This document shows, one piece after another, positions 1 to 8,500 of a stretch of DNA of 39,729 nt. The position numbers and the translations under genes are program-made. The notes under the pieces are model-generated. The model saw nothing but the letters and a program-made list of their open reading frames with translations, did no database searches and was not told the origin of the DNA. Numbering within the stretch: the stretch's first letter is position 1; every line of letters begins with the position of its first letter. The DNA comes from Bacteroidota bacterium. GTDB taxonomy: Bacteria > Bacteroidota > Bacteroidia > JABDFU01. The stretch spans positions 1 through 39,729 of the forward strand of contig JABDFU010000001.1 in the NCBI GenBank assembly GCA_013286385.1. The letters run 5' to 3'.

Positions 1-3000
1 AAATTCCCAAAGGGCCCAGAACCTGAATGGTTTGGGAGCTTACAACCGGACTGCCACAGGAAGCATTGTACGCTGTGAGTGTAACGGTGTAATTTCCGGG
101 AATGCTGTAAGAATAGGTCGGATTTACAGCTGTTGAAGTATCTCCGTCTCCGAAATTCCACAGGTAGCCCGATGCATTCTGAGAATTGTTGGTAAAGGTA
201 ATGAGTGTGGCCTGACTCACCGTGTTATTGCTGGCTTCAAATACTGATGAAACTGCAGGGGGCTGAGTAAGCGTAAAGTCCTGGGTTGAAGAATTTGAGC
301 AGCCTCCGACATCGGTAATCAGGACTGAATAATTTCCGGCACCTGCATTTTTAAGGCTGTCTGAAGAATTGGAGCCACTGTAGGTTCGGACTGTTTTCCC
401 GGTCCCGGTATTGGTCCATACATAATTCCAGGGTCCGGTACCGGTCGGTGTTGCCACAAGCAGGCCATTGCTGGATCCGTTGCAGGTGGGGGAGATACTT
501 TGTGTTGCAATGGTCATGCCCCCTGAAAGCGTCAGCAAAAACCGGGGGGAGTTTGTAGTGTCACTTATTGTAAACGAATAGCTACTGTCTGTGCGAAGGT
601 CAGTAGTTGTTCCGGTCAGCAGGTCTTTCAGAATAATGCAGGAACCGGGAATATCGCTTAGTCCGCTTGCTGTTATGGTGTAGGTACCCGAAATCCCGAC
701 CGTTGCTCTGACGGGAATGCTGTGGGGGCTGGTCAGATCGCCCATGAAATTCATGGATAGCCTTACCCCATCCGACGAATAAGAGCTGATAGTCGGAGCA
801 TCAGGCTCAAAGGGGTACATGGTTTTGGCATCCATGTCTGAATTGTAGGTGTCTGACCACGAACTTGAAAATGCAAGCAAGGTCGAATTGGTATAGGGAA
901 CAGCAGCACCCGAAATTTTCAGCCGCAAGGCCTGGTAGGTAACTGATCTGACTTTAAGAAAAGTTCCGTCCTGTGTGCTGAGTTTATGACTTTCCTGAAA
1001 ACTGACAGAAGCTCCGCCACCGTTTTCATAAACAAAAAAGGACTGTCCGTTTGCAATTGTTCCATTCAGCCTGCCACTGGAACTAACGCCGAGACTGTTA
1101 CAGGACTCAAATCCACCTTGCTGCGGGTCGTACACATAATACAGATTGTTAATCGCAGCGGAGTTCGTTGTTAAAAATTTACTAAAGGCAATTGGCGCTG
1201 GATAAGGATTGGCAACCATGCTGTAATTTCCTGAAACTCCTGAAATGGAAGCGCTTGTTGCCCCGCTTATAATGGAGCCCGTCGTGCTAAGAGTAATTGG
1301 AGTCATTACTGTTCCCGGGCTTGAATTTCCAACGTATGCCATTATGCCTCCGGGGAGGGCATCTGTGGAAACGGGGTTGCCGGTACTTGTTGCGTCAACA
1401 TAATCCTGACTGCTATTATTGTAAGTGACTACCGAAACAAAAGAATTACTGGGATCAGTTGAGCCCGAAAATCCGGAAGTGGGTATCTGCGTTGTTGACC
1501 CTGCTGTATAAGATCCTGTCCAGTTGTTAATGGTCATACCCGAAATTGGCCAGGCCATCATTTGCCAGGCCGTAAAACCGTTGATCAATCTTTGGTAGGT
1601 TACATTTCCGATAACTATTCCGGTAGCTCCGCTTGCTGTTAAATCTCCTATGTTTGCAGTTCCTCCTCCGGTAAAGGTGTTACCATTGAGAGTTGTGGTC
1701 GACAATAGCGTAATTTCGTTGTTGGTATTGAAGGTTGCTCCGTCTGTAACACCCAGTTCATTTATAAGGGTTGTCGTTGCGGCCAGCTGAACTGTGTGGG
1801 CATTTGTATTTGCTTTTAAATTGTAAAAGGTAATGCTTCCGGCACTGCCTCCGATGGTTTGTGTGGATGTTCCGTTAAAAACAACTGTACCGTTGTTGTT
1901 TGTGAAACTTCCGCTGTTGTTAAAATTGCCGGCTACCAGCAGGAGGGAAGGAGCAGAGAGTGTTCCTGAAAAATCAAGTGCTCCGAATTGTGCTCCTGTG
2001 ACTGTACTGCTGATGGCATTGCTTCCTGAGCCGCTGAAATTTTCAATACTTGTTCCCGGAGTGACCGTGCAACCATTGTCTGTCCAGGTCGCGGAGGTTG
2101 CATTCATTGTAATAGTAGCAGTTCCCATATCAAACGCTGAGCCTGAACCAAGCGTTACATTTCCTCCCGAGGATGTACCAATAGAAAGAGCCGAAACAGG
2201 TGCTGCAAATGTACCGCTGTTTATAGAAAGATTTCCGGTACAGGCAATAGTGGCAGGAAGACCACCTCCTCCTACTGCAAGGCTGAAGCTACTGCCCACA
2301 TTTGAAGTGAGGTTGTTAAATGTTTCCGTTGCTGATGTGGAATTAATGGTCTGATTGGCAGTGCTGCTGTTGAAAATAACGGTGCTTCCATTGGCTGTAA
2401 ACGATCCGGCATCGGTCCATGAAGGATTGGGTCCGGAAACGGTAATAGTGGAAGAGTTGGCAATAAAGTTGCCTAATTCAATGGTTAATTGCCCGTTGAT
2501 ATTTACGGTATTGATAGAGCCTCCAAGGGTCACGGAGGTTACCGGATCAATGATAAGATTGTTAAAGGAGTCGGTACTGCCGCTGCCATTTATGTTTTGG
2601 GTTCCTCCGCTAAAAGTCACAGTGCTGTTTTCAGGAGTAAAACTTCCCCCATTATTGATCCAGTCGCCCGCCTGCAAATTGATTTGGGGAGAATTCGGAC
2701 CTGCATCCAGAGTGCCTGATGTAAAGGACATGTTTCCGGAAAGGCTTACTGTGTTTATACTCATGTCACTGGCCAGGGTAACTGTACTTCCTCCGGTTGT
2801 ATTGATATTTAAATTAACAAGATTGATGGTAGTAGAAGATCCATTGATATTTTGCGCGCTGCTTCCTGTAAAATTAATCGTACTGCTTCCTGATGAAATG
2901 GTTGTTGAAATACTACCCGGGTCTGAATTGTCGGTATAGCTGGTTTGAAGATTTAGTGTACTGGATGCCAGGTCGACCAGGGAGCCGGATTCCATACTAA

Positions 3001-4846
3001 ATGTTCCGGAAACCGTAATGGTGCTGGCCAGAGACAGGAGCCCGGTATTGAAAATATCGATATTGGGTAATGTGCCTTCATTTGCAACTCCGCTTCCGCT
3101 TAGTGTTTGAAGAGATCCATCAATGTTGATCATAGCCGTACCTCCTCCGGAACCGCCACTGTTCGTAATTGTAATGTTTCCCTGGGCGTCTATATAGAGG
3201 TCGGAAGGATCGTTTTGATTCAGAACAATGCTTCCTGCGCCACTCAAAATTAAATTGTCAGATACAATAAAATTCCCCGTAGCTGAATTGATAGTGCATG
3301 TTTTTGTAGTTCCCAGAGGGGAGTCAAAATCAACATCAAAGTAGGTATTGGAAATGCCATTCGTCACAGTTTGGTTATTTGTACCTACAAACGCAAGGGT
3401 GGCAGAGTTGCTTGTAGCATCAAGGCTTCCCGAGTTGAAAATCCAGTTCCCTCCTACAGAAATGGTTCCGGACAAGGTCACAGTATTGCTTGAATTGCCT
3501 TCTGAGACGGTAATGTTTGGGAGAATACCTTCATTCATGGTGCCAGGCCCGGTAATTGTTGTCTCATTGTTTTCATTGCCCGTTAAAACGATTGTTGCAG
3601 AACCTCCTCCGCCAGTAGCCGTATTAGAAATATCGATGTCTCCGTCAAGCGTTATCGTCCCACTATTTATAATAACTGCATTGCTGCCCTGGATGTAAAG
3701 CAAATCAGAAATCTCAAATGAACCAGAGTTGAGATTAAATGTTGCTGTTGCAGAAGATCCAATTAGAAATAAATCGTAGAATACCTGACCGCTTCCCGTA
3801 AAAGAAGCAGATTGAGTAAAGTAAACAGTTCCGACTGTAATAGAACCCCCGCTTACCCAGGTCCAGTTTCCAAGCACAGACAACGTATTGTTAATATTCA
3901 GGGAAGTACCTACTCCCATTGCAATTTCAACATTCGGAACACAACCGTCACCCGGAGTAGAACTGGCATTGATGCTCTGCGTGCCTGATGTCGCGGCAAA
4001 CTCAATGGTTGCCGTACCACCTCCTCCGGCCCCCACTGTATTGCTTATTGTTAAAGCGCTGTTAGATCCTACACCCGTTCCGGTGCAACTTAAAATGGCA
4101 GCAGAAGCACCAGATTTATTCAGGACAATCGTTCCGGTTCCACCCAAGCTGAGTGAAGCAGTTACTGTAATAGTTCTTCCGGATCCGATTGAAAAGGTTT
4201 TGGTGCCACTTGAAGAACTAAACTCAAGATTGTAAAAACCAATGTTAATGTCAGACCCTCCCGTAAGTATATTTTGCCCTCCTGTAAAATCAACTTTTCC
4301 GGAGTTAGGCGTAAAAGTACCTCCCTGATAACTAAAATTTCCGGCGATAGTAAGGGTGCTGCTGGTAGAAGTGAAGGTTCCCGCAGTTTGAGTGAAAGTC
4401 CCAGAAACATTGATCGCTTTTGAATTTCCGGAGAAAGTACCGCCTCCTATTGATAAATTACCATCAATAGTAAGTGTTGAAGGTCCTGAAGCAAGGTTAA
4501 ATGTGCCTGCGTTTACGGTGAAGTTACCTACCGTAAAACTGGTTGGAGCCATTGTAAAGGTAAGCGAGTAGGCAAACCCAGTAGCAAGTGTAATACTTCC
4601 GGTAGCTCCAAGGTTTATTACTGTAGTTGCATTTATCACACAGGCCTGCGTGCTGTGATTGTCGAATGTTACAACATCCCCTGATACGGGTACAGGGGCT
4701 CCGCCTGAACCACCGCTTGTTGTTGACCAGTTTGCGGAGGTTCCCCACACCGTGCTGCTTGCCCCAACCCAGAATTTATTTCCTGCAAAAGCGTTCAAGT
4801 TTATAAACACTGTGACTATAGTCGCTAATCGGTAATATTTTTTCAT
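1..4846 (-). CDS. Giant secreted repeat protein with SprB-like and PKD modules, C-terminus cut by window edge
   Basis: One frame stays open from the ATG at 4846 to the left edge, about 1,615 codons without a stop. I checked frame phase at 4846, near 2400 and at the edge. Residues 1-21 (MKKYYRLATIVTVFINLNAFA) form a signal peptide. The mature protein begins with an FWVG...W...NWS motif common in Bacteroidota surface proteins. Residues about 60-1050 are Ser/Thr/Gly/Asn-rich degenerate repeats of beta-helix character (phrases such as INGSGS, FNNL, SGTF). A module around 1083-1105 contains WQMMAWPISG. Residues about 1451-1530 resemble a SprB repeat (PTCNGSSNG ... GNYSVLITDVGGC), and about 1535-1608 form a PKD domain with WNFGDGDTST. 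It is inferred to be cell-surface or secreted, probably an adhesin. A type IX secretion C-terminal signal would lie beyond the edge, so the export route is unproven. Confidence 0.88.
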   Translation of the reverse strand, partial: MKKYYRLATIVTVFINLNAFAGNKFWVGASSTVWGTSANWSTTSGGSGGAPVPVSGDVVTFDNHSTQACVINATTVINLGATGSITLATGFAYSLTFTMAPTSFTVGNFTVNAGTFNLASGPSTLTIDGNLSIGGGTFSGNSKAINVSGTFTQTAGTFTSTSSTLTIAGNFSYQGGTFTPNSGKVDFTGGQNILTGGSDINIGFYNLEFSSSSGTKTFSIGSGRTITVTASLSLGGTGTIVLNKSGASAAILSCTGTGVGSNSALTISNTVGAGGGGTATIEFAATSGTQSINASSTPGDGCVPNVEIAMGVGTSLNINNTLSVLGNWTWVSGGSITVGTVYFTQSASFTGSGQVFYDLFLIGSSATATFNLNSGSFEISDLLYIQGSNAVIINSGTITLDGDIDISNTATGGGGSATIVLTGNENNETTITGPGTMNEGILPNITVSEGNSSNTVTLSGTISVGGNWIFNSGSLDATSNSATLAFVGTNNQTVTNGISNTYFDVDFDSPLGTTKTCTINSATGNFIVSDNLILSGAGSIVLNQNDPSDLYIDAQGNITITNSGGSGGGTAMINIDGSLQTLSGSGVANEGTLPNIDIFNTGLLSLASTITVSGTFSMESGSLVDLASSTLNLQTSYTDNSDPGSISTTISSGSSTINFTGSSAQNINGSSTTINLVNLNINTTGGSTVTLASDMSINTVSLSGNMSFTSGTLDAGPNSPQINLQAGDWINNGGSFTPENSTVTFSGGTQNINGSGSTDSFNNLIIDPVTSVTLGGSINTVNINGQLTIELGNFIANSSTITVSGPNPSWTDAGSFTANGSTVIFNSSTANQTINSTSATETFNNLTSNVGSSFSLAVGGGGLPATIACTGNLSINSGTFAAPVSALSIGTSSGGNVTLGSGSAFDMGTATITMNATSATWTDNGCTVTPGTSIENFSGSGSNAISSTVTGAQFGALDFSGTLSAPSLLLVAGNFNNSGSFTNNNGTVVFNGTSTQTIGGSAGSITFYNLKANTNAHTVQLAATTTLINELGVTDGATFNTNNEITLLSTTTLNGNTFTGGGTANIGDLTASGATGIVIGNVTYQRLINGFTAWQMMAWPISGMTINNWTGSYTAGSTTQIPTSGFSGSTDPSNSFVSVVTYNNSSQDYVDATSTGNPVSTDALPGGIMAYVGNSSPGTVMTPITLSTTGSIISGATSASISGVSGNYSMVANPYPAPIAFSKFLTTNSAAINNLYYVYDPQQGGFESCNSLGVSSSGRLNGTIANGQSFFVYENGGGASVSFQESHKLSTQDGTFLKVRSVTYQALRLKISGAAVPYTNSTLLAFSSSWSDTYNSDMDAKTMYPFEPDAPTISSYSSDGVRLSMNFMGDLTSPHSIPVRATVGISGTYTITASGLSDIPGSCIILKDLLTGTTTDLRTDSSYSFTISDTTNSPRFLLTLSGGMTIATQSISPTCNGSSNGLLVATPTGTGPWNYVWTNTGTGKTVRTYSGSNSSDSLKNAGAGNYSVLITDVGGCSNSSTQDFTLTQPPAVSSVFEASNNTVSQATLITFTNNSQNASGYLWNFGDGDTSTAVNPTYSYSIPGNYTVTLTAYNASCGSPVVSSQTIQVLGPLGI

Positions 4847-4867
4847 TTTTTTTTAATTTGTTCCTAC

Positions 4868-4898
4868 CAAAAAATACAAGAAATGCAATGTCTCAAAA
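4868..4898 (-). promoter_or_regulatory. Possible promoter of the giant secreted protein gene
   Basis: On the minus strand a TTTTG (4898-4894) is followed after 17 bases by TATTTTTTG (4876-4868), an imperfect match to the Bacteroidota -33/-7 pattern. It lies about 20 bases upstream of the ATG at 4846, in the 88-base gap after the membrane protein gene. The tract is AT-rich, so a chance match is possible. Confidence 0.25.
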
Positions 4899-4934
4899 AT
4901 ATAAAAAAATCTCGTATTCATCGTTAATTCAACA

Positions 4935-5405
4935 CTATTTATCGGGGGAAATTGAAGTTTGTTTTTCAACAATCAAGAGTCCTGCAAAAAGCACCAGAAG
5001 AACAAGTGGAGAGTGAATCAAAGCTTCGGGAAGGGTCAAAAGAGATTGGGCCTGAAAAGACATACTTTTTGAGCGGAAAAAAAATTCAAATAATACGATG
5101 TATATACAGGTAATCATGTAAAACAGAGTCAGTACCATACTGTAGGTTTTATTCCTGAAATAAAGATGAATTCCTAATATGCTGAATCCGATAATTAATA
5201 GGGAAAATGCAATTTCGGCAATCCATTTAATACGAAGCAAACCGGACTGTGTATAGTTGGTTAAAAAGCCGGGAACCATTGTGTTCGCGTAGTTCTGGGA
5301 CTCCCTGATCAGTTGAGCGTTAATGACAATAATCAGTGTATCTCTCAAATAACTCAGGCAAAAAAGAAGCAATAAAACGAGAATAAATCCGATTTTTCTA
5401 TTCAT
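4935..5405 (-). CDS. Exosortase-associated small membrane protein
   Basis: The protein is about 156 residues, with a hydrophobic N-terminus (MNRKIGFILVLLLLFCLSYL) and roughly three further membrane segments. The frame extends to an ATG at 5456. I chose the ATG at 5405 because it forms an ATGA overlap with the stop of the exosortase gene and starts right at the first membrane segment. The size, membrane layout and position next to a short exosortase resemble the companion protein reported for exosortase-F systems of Flavobacteriia, but that match is from memory and is not a motif proof. Translational coupling suggests it works with the exosortase. No catalytic motif is visible. Confidence 0.7.
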   Translation of the reverse strand: MNRKIGFILVLLLLFCLSYLRDTLIIVINAQLIRESQNYANTMVPGFLTNYTQSGLLRIKWIAEIAFSLLIIGFSILGIHLYFRNKTYSMVLTLFYMITCIYIVLFEFFFRSKSMSFQAQSLLTLPEALIHSPLVLLVLFAGLLIVEKQTSISPDK

Positions 5406-5929
5406 TCCATCTGATTTTTCTTCTGCGGTACTGATTTTCGTATCCAACGAATCCACATTCCAAAAACAGCAAGATAAAGGATCAGGGTAAAGGTATAGCT
5501 GTGATTAAATTCCAGGGATTCAGGTGAGAACCTGAAAATTAATACAAGCGCCAGTATACGCATGCAATTCAACAGGTCTATAATAACCAGGCCTGAAGCA
5601 ATAAAAACAGCTTTTGATCGTACGTTGCCGGGAAATGCAACGATAAAGCCTGAAAACAGGACAAAAAGACTTAGTCCGTCACATACCGGGCTCACAATAA
5701 GCCCCTGGCTCCCACGAATTCCGATGGTTCTGAATCCATAAAAGGAATCGAATCCTGATTTTTCAAGGACAAATGAGCAAATCCAGATCAGGTGGCGGAT
5801 AATGAGGTCGTCAAAACCCCTATGGTTATAGAGCCAACCATAATAGAATAACATCCATCCAAGGTAAATGCAAAAGGCCCTGAAAAGAAAAACGAGAACG
5901 GATTTATTGTTTTTGTACAGATTTACCAT
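5402..5929 (-). CDS. Exosortase/archaeosortase family protein (XrtF-like size)
   Basis: This is a 175-residue multi-span membrane protein carrying the exosortase catalytic pattern: Cys83 in VSPVCDGLSLFVLFSG, Arg124 in LLNCMRILALV and His143 in FNHSYTF. Exosortases are membrane cysteine transpeptidase-like enzymes that recognise a C-terminal tripartite sorting signal and process exported proteins. The short length fits bacteroidetal forms (XrtF and relatives) rather than the roughly 300-residue proteobacterial EpsH type. A GGAG ribosome site precedes the ATG with good spacing. It is divergent from the polysaccharide autokinase gene, matching the usual association of exosortases with exopolysaccharide loci. 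The exact subfamily is not settled from sequence alone. Confidence 0.82.
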   Translation of the reverse strand: MVNLYKNNKSVLVFLFRAFCIYLGWMLFYYGWLYNHRGFDDLIIRHLIWICSFVLEKSGFDSFYGFRTIGIRGSQGLIVSPVCDGLSLFVLFSGFIVAFPGNVRSKAVFIASGLVIIDLLNCMRILALVLIFRFSPESLEFNHSYTFTLILYLAVFGMWIRWIRKSVPQKKNQME

Positions 5930-5978
5930 AAAAATAGCTCCGTTAAAGGTAGTTAAATAGATGTATTACTAAAAAAGC

Positions 5979-5986
5979 TAACTTTG
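5979..5986 (+). promoter_or_regulatory. Promoter -7 element for the export operon (TAACTTTG)
   Basis: TAACTTTG is a perfect match to the Bacteroidota sigma -7 consensus TAnnTTTG. It lies 27 bases before the ATG of the autokinase gene in the 83-base divergent gap. A clear -33 element is not visible. The same TA is shared on the other strand with a near match, TAGCTTTT (5980-5973), that could serve the exosortase gene, so the two promoters may overlap. Confidence 0.55.
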
Positions 5987-6012
5987 CAGGCTTAAGCTAT
6001 TTATGGCTTTTT

Positions 6013-8472
6013 ATGGATACTACCAGGAAAAACGCTCCCGCAGAAAATAACGTCAACATTAAGTCTTTTTTATTCAAAGCCATAAAGTATTGGTATTTGT
6101 TTGTAATTGCACTTGCCATATCCTATGCAAGTGCCTACTACAAAGTTCGTTACAATGTTCCTTCCTATTCAGTAAATGCCCGCATTTTGGTAAAAGACGA
6201 ATATTCCTCCTGGGGGCAGGAATACTTTTTGCCCGGAATGGAACTTGTCAGTTCCAGAAACCGTTTGGTTAACGAAATCGGTATGATTCGTTCCTTTCCG
6301 GTAATGCGTGCCGTAATGGACAAATTGCCTGATTTCAGGATTACTTACAATGACATAGGCAATGTCAAAACAACAGAATTGTATAAAGATTCTCCCTTCA
6401 AAGTTGAATACGATTCGCTAGGCTCCATTCTTTACAACAGGGTTTTTTATCTGAAATATCTGTCACCTGAAAAATTCCTTATTTCAGAACGCAAGTTCGA
6501 AGAAGACAAAGGCGCAGAATACAGTTTTAATGTACCCTTCAAGGTGGGGGATTGTTGGGTAACTGTCCGGCCCAATCGGGAATTTTCAAAAGACCTAATG
6601 CTGAAGCTTTACAGTTTCAAACTAAACAATCTGGACGATCTGGCTCAAGGTTACCTGGGTAATGTGGGGGTAAATGTTGAAGCAAAAGAGGCTTCAATTT
6701 TACTGCTATCCTCCACCAGTCTTAATTCCCAAAAGGCCATCGATTTTGTTAATGCACTTATCAATACGTATATCAATATCGGAGTGGAGCAGGCCAGTCT
6801 GACTGTTAGTAAAACCCTTGCCTTTATTGACGAGCAATTGAACAGTATTTCGGACTCGGTGAATTTATCAGAGGATGATTTGCAGTATTTTAAAACCGAG
6901 CTCAATAACAAGCGATTGGAAATTGGTGCTGGTGCAAAAGGATCTTCTACTAGTCCGTTAATTGAGCCTATTTTGGATCTCGAAAAGCAAAAAATTGGTC
7001 TTAATTTTTCAATTCAATATTATACCTATACGCTTGATTATATTACAAGCAAAGATGATTCCAAAGGATTGATACTCCCTTCTATTGTGGATAAAGCATC
7101 AACGGATGGAGTTATTGGTTCAGGGATTACTGAATTGATGGGCTTGTACGGTAAAAGGGCCGAAAGCGCCTTTATGGCAACGGAGAGTAGTTTTTCATTT
7201 CAGCAATACAATGTAGCTATAAAGCGCACCAAACAGATTTTAACAGAGAACCTGAAAACAAAAATAAGCAGGTTGAACGATGAGCTGACTATTCTGAATG
7301 ATCAACTCAATCTTCAGAATGAAAAGTTATCCAATGTTCCTCCTGCTGAGCGTCGTTTTCAACACATTCAGCGCAAATTTGACATCAGCAATGGATTGTA
7401 TACATTTCTTCTTCAAAAACGTTCTGAGGCAGGGTTGGCAAAAGCGGGCAATATTTCAAAAGTTCAGGTATTGGATTGGGCCAGCAATTATAGGGTTGCT
7501 TATATAGGGATTAATCCAACTACCACCTATACGACCTATATTGTGATTGGGCTTATGATATCCTTAGGTTTGATTTTTTTATTGCTTTATTTTAACACAG
7601 AAATTATTGATAAGAACGACATTGAATCCATTACGAGAATACCTATAATGGGGGTTATCGGTCATAATACCAAGACTGGTATCAATAACGTTGTGATTGA
7701 CAGCCCTAAATCGGTTATATCAGAAGCTTTCAGGGGAATTCGCACCAATATCAATTACCTGACAGGTGGAAAGGAAAAGATTACTATCCTTATTACTTCA
7801 TCCATAAGCGGGGAAGGCAAAACCTTTTGTGCCATTAACCTGGCCTCTATTTATGCACTTTCGGGAAAAAAGACGCTGCTTTTGGGAGCTGATCTACGTC
7901 AGCCCAAAATCTATATGGATTTTGGGTTGAATAACAATATTGGGATCAGTACATATCTTATTCGTAAGGCTAGTTTTAAGGAAATTATTCAAATGACCAA
8001 TCTCGAAAACCTTGATATCATTCTATCCGGTCCTGTGCCACCCAACCCTGCTGAATTGCTGGGGAATTCTGCCACTTCAGAATTAATGAAAGAGGCAAAA
8101 GAAAAATATGATATCGTTATCATTGATACTGCTCCTTTTGGCCTGGTTACTGATTCAATTATGCTGACAGATTATTCTGATGTCAATTTGTACGTGGTGC
8201 GTCAGTTTTATACCAAGCGAAAACAATTAAGTACCATCAACCAGCATTTTGTTGAAGGTAAAACGAAAAACCTGGGTATAATCGTTAACGATCTCAAGCA
8301 GGACAGGTTTGGTTATGGTCGCTATGGTTATGGTTATGGTTATGGCTATGGTTATGGTTATGGCTATGGTTACGGACAGGGTTATGGTTATGGATATTAC
8401 AGTGAAGTCCAACGGCCAAAAAATAAAAAAAGATTTTCTCTGGGCTCTATTTTTGGTCGAAGGAGAAATTAA
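6013..8472 (+). CDS. Wzc-like polysaccharide chain-length protein and tyrosine autokinase
   Basis: This 819-residue inner-membrane protein joins a Wzz-type domain to a bacterial tyrosine kinase. There is a membrane segment near residues 22-42, a long periplasmic coiled region, and a second segment near 508-528. The cytoplasmic kinase has Walker A (SGEGKT, about 600-605), Walker A' (LLLGADLRQPK, about 622) and Walker B (IVIIDTAPFG, about 701). The C-terminus, residues 764-796, is an unusual Tyr-Gly repeat holding 14 tyrosines, the presumed autophosphorylation cluster. Such proteins regulate chain length and export of capsule or exopolysaccharide by cycles of trans-phosphorylation. It opens the operon and is followed by an ABC exporter, an uncommon partner for a Wzc-type protein. 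Confidence 0.92.
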   Translation: MDTTRKNAPAENNVNIKSFLFKAIKYWYLFVIALAISYASAYYKVRYNVPSYSVNARILVKDEYSSWGQEYFLPGMELVSSRNRLVNEIGMIRSFPVMRAVMDKLPDFRITYNDIGNVKTTELYKDSPFKVEYDSLGSILYNRVFYLKYLSPEKFLISERKFEEDKGAEYSFNVPFKVGDCWVTVRPNREFSKDLMLKLYSFKLNNLDDLAQGYLGNVGVNVEAKEASILLLSSTSLNSQKAIDFVNALINTYINIGVEQASLTVSKTLAFIDEQLNSISDSVNLSEDDLQYFKTELNNKRLEIGAGAKGSSTSPLIEPILDLEKQKIGLNFSIQYYTYTLDYITSKDDSKGLILPSIVDKASTDGVIGSGITELMGLYGKRAESAFMATESSFSFQQYNVAIKRTKQILTENLKTKISRLNDELTILNDQLNLQNEKLSNVPPAERRFQHIQRKFDISNGLYTFLLQKRSEAGLAKAGNISKVQVLDWASNYRVAYIGINPTTTYTTYIVIGLMISLGLIFLLLYFNTEIIDKNDIESITRIPIMGVIGHNTKTGINNVVIDSPKSVISEAFRGIRTNINYLTGGKEKITILITSSISGEGKTFCAINLASIYALSGKKTLLLGADLRQPKIYMDFGLNNNIGISTYLIRKASFKEIIQMTNLENLDIILSGPVPPNPAELLGNSATSELMKEAKEKYDIVIIDTAPFGLVTDSIMLTDYSDVNLYVVRQFYTKRKQLSTINQHFVEGKTKNLGIIVNDLKQDRFGYGRYGYGYGYGYGYGYGYGYGQGYGYGYYSEVQRPKNKKRFSLGSIFGRRRN
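8314..8396 (+). repeat. Hexanucleotide repeat coding for the Tyr-Gly tail
   Basis: Near-perfect tandem copies of the 6-mer GGTTAT/GGCTAT, interrupted by CGC and by GGACAG, encode alternating Gly-Tyr in the autokinase. Because the unit is six bases, gain or loss of copies keeps the reading frame and changes only the number of tyrosines. Confidence 0.85.
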
Positions 8473-8500
8473 TAATCGCAATAGTATAGTCACAATAGCT

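Noticed and set aside
1833-2939. Two adjacent plus-strand open frames of 173 and 194 codons rich in Val, Leu and Pro
   Set aside because: They are the antisense reading of the Ser/Thr/Asn/Gly-rich repeats of the giant minus-strand gene, with no domain, ribosome site or signal peptide.
5402-5456. Longer start at 5456 for the exosortase-associated membrane protein
   Set aside because: It would overlap the exosortase gene by 55 bases and add a polar leader before the first membrane segment. The ATGA-coupled start at 5405 fits better.
8314-8396. Short tandem repeat considered as a CRISPR or regulatory repeat
   Set aside because: The units are six bases without spacers and lie in frame in the autokinase C-terminus.
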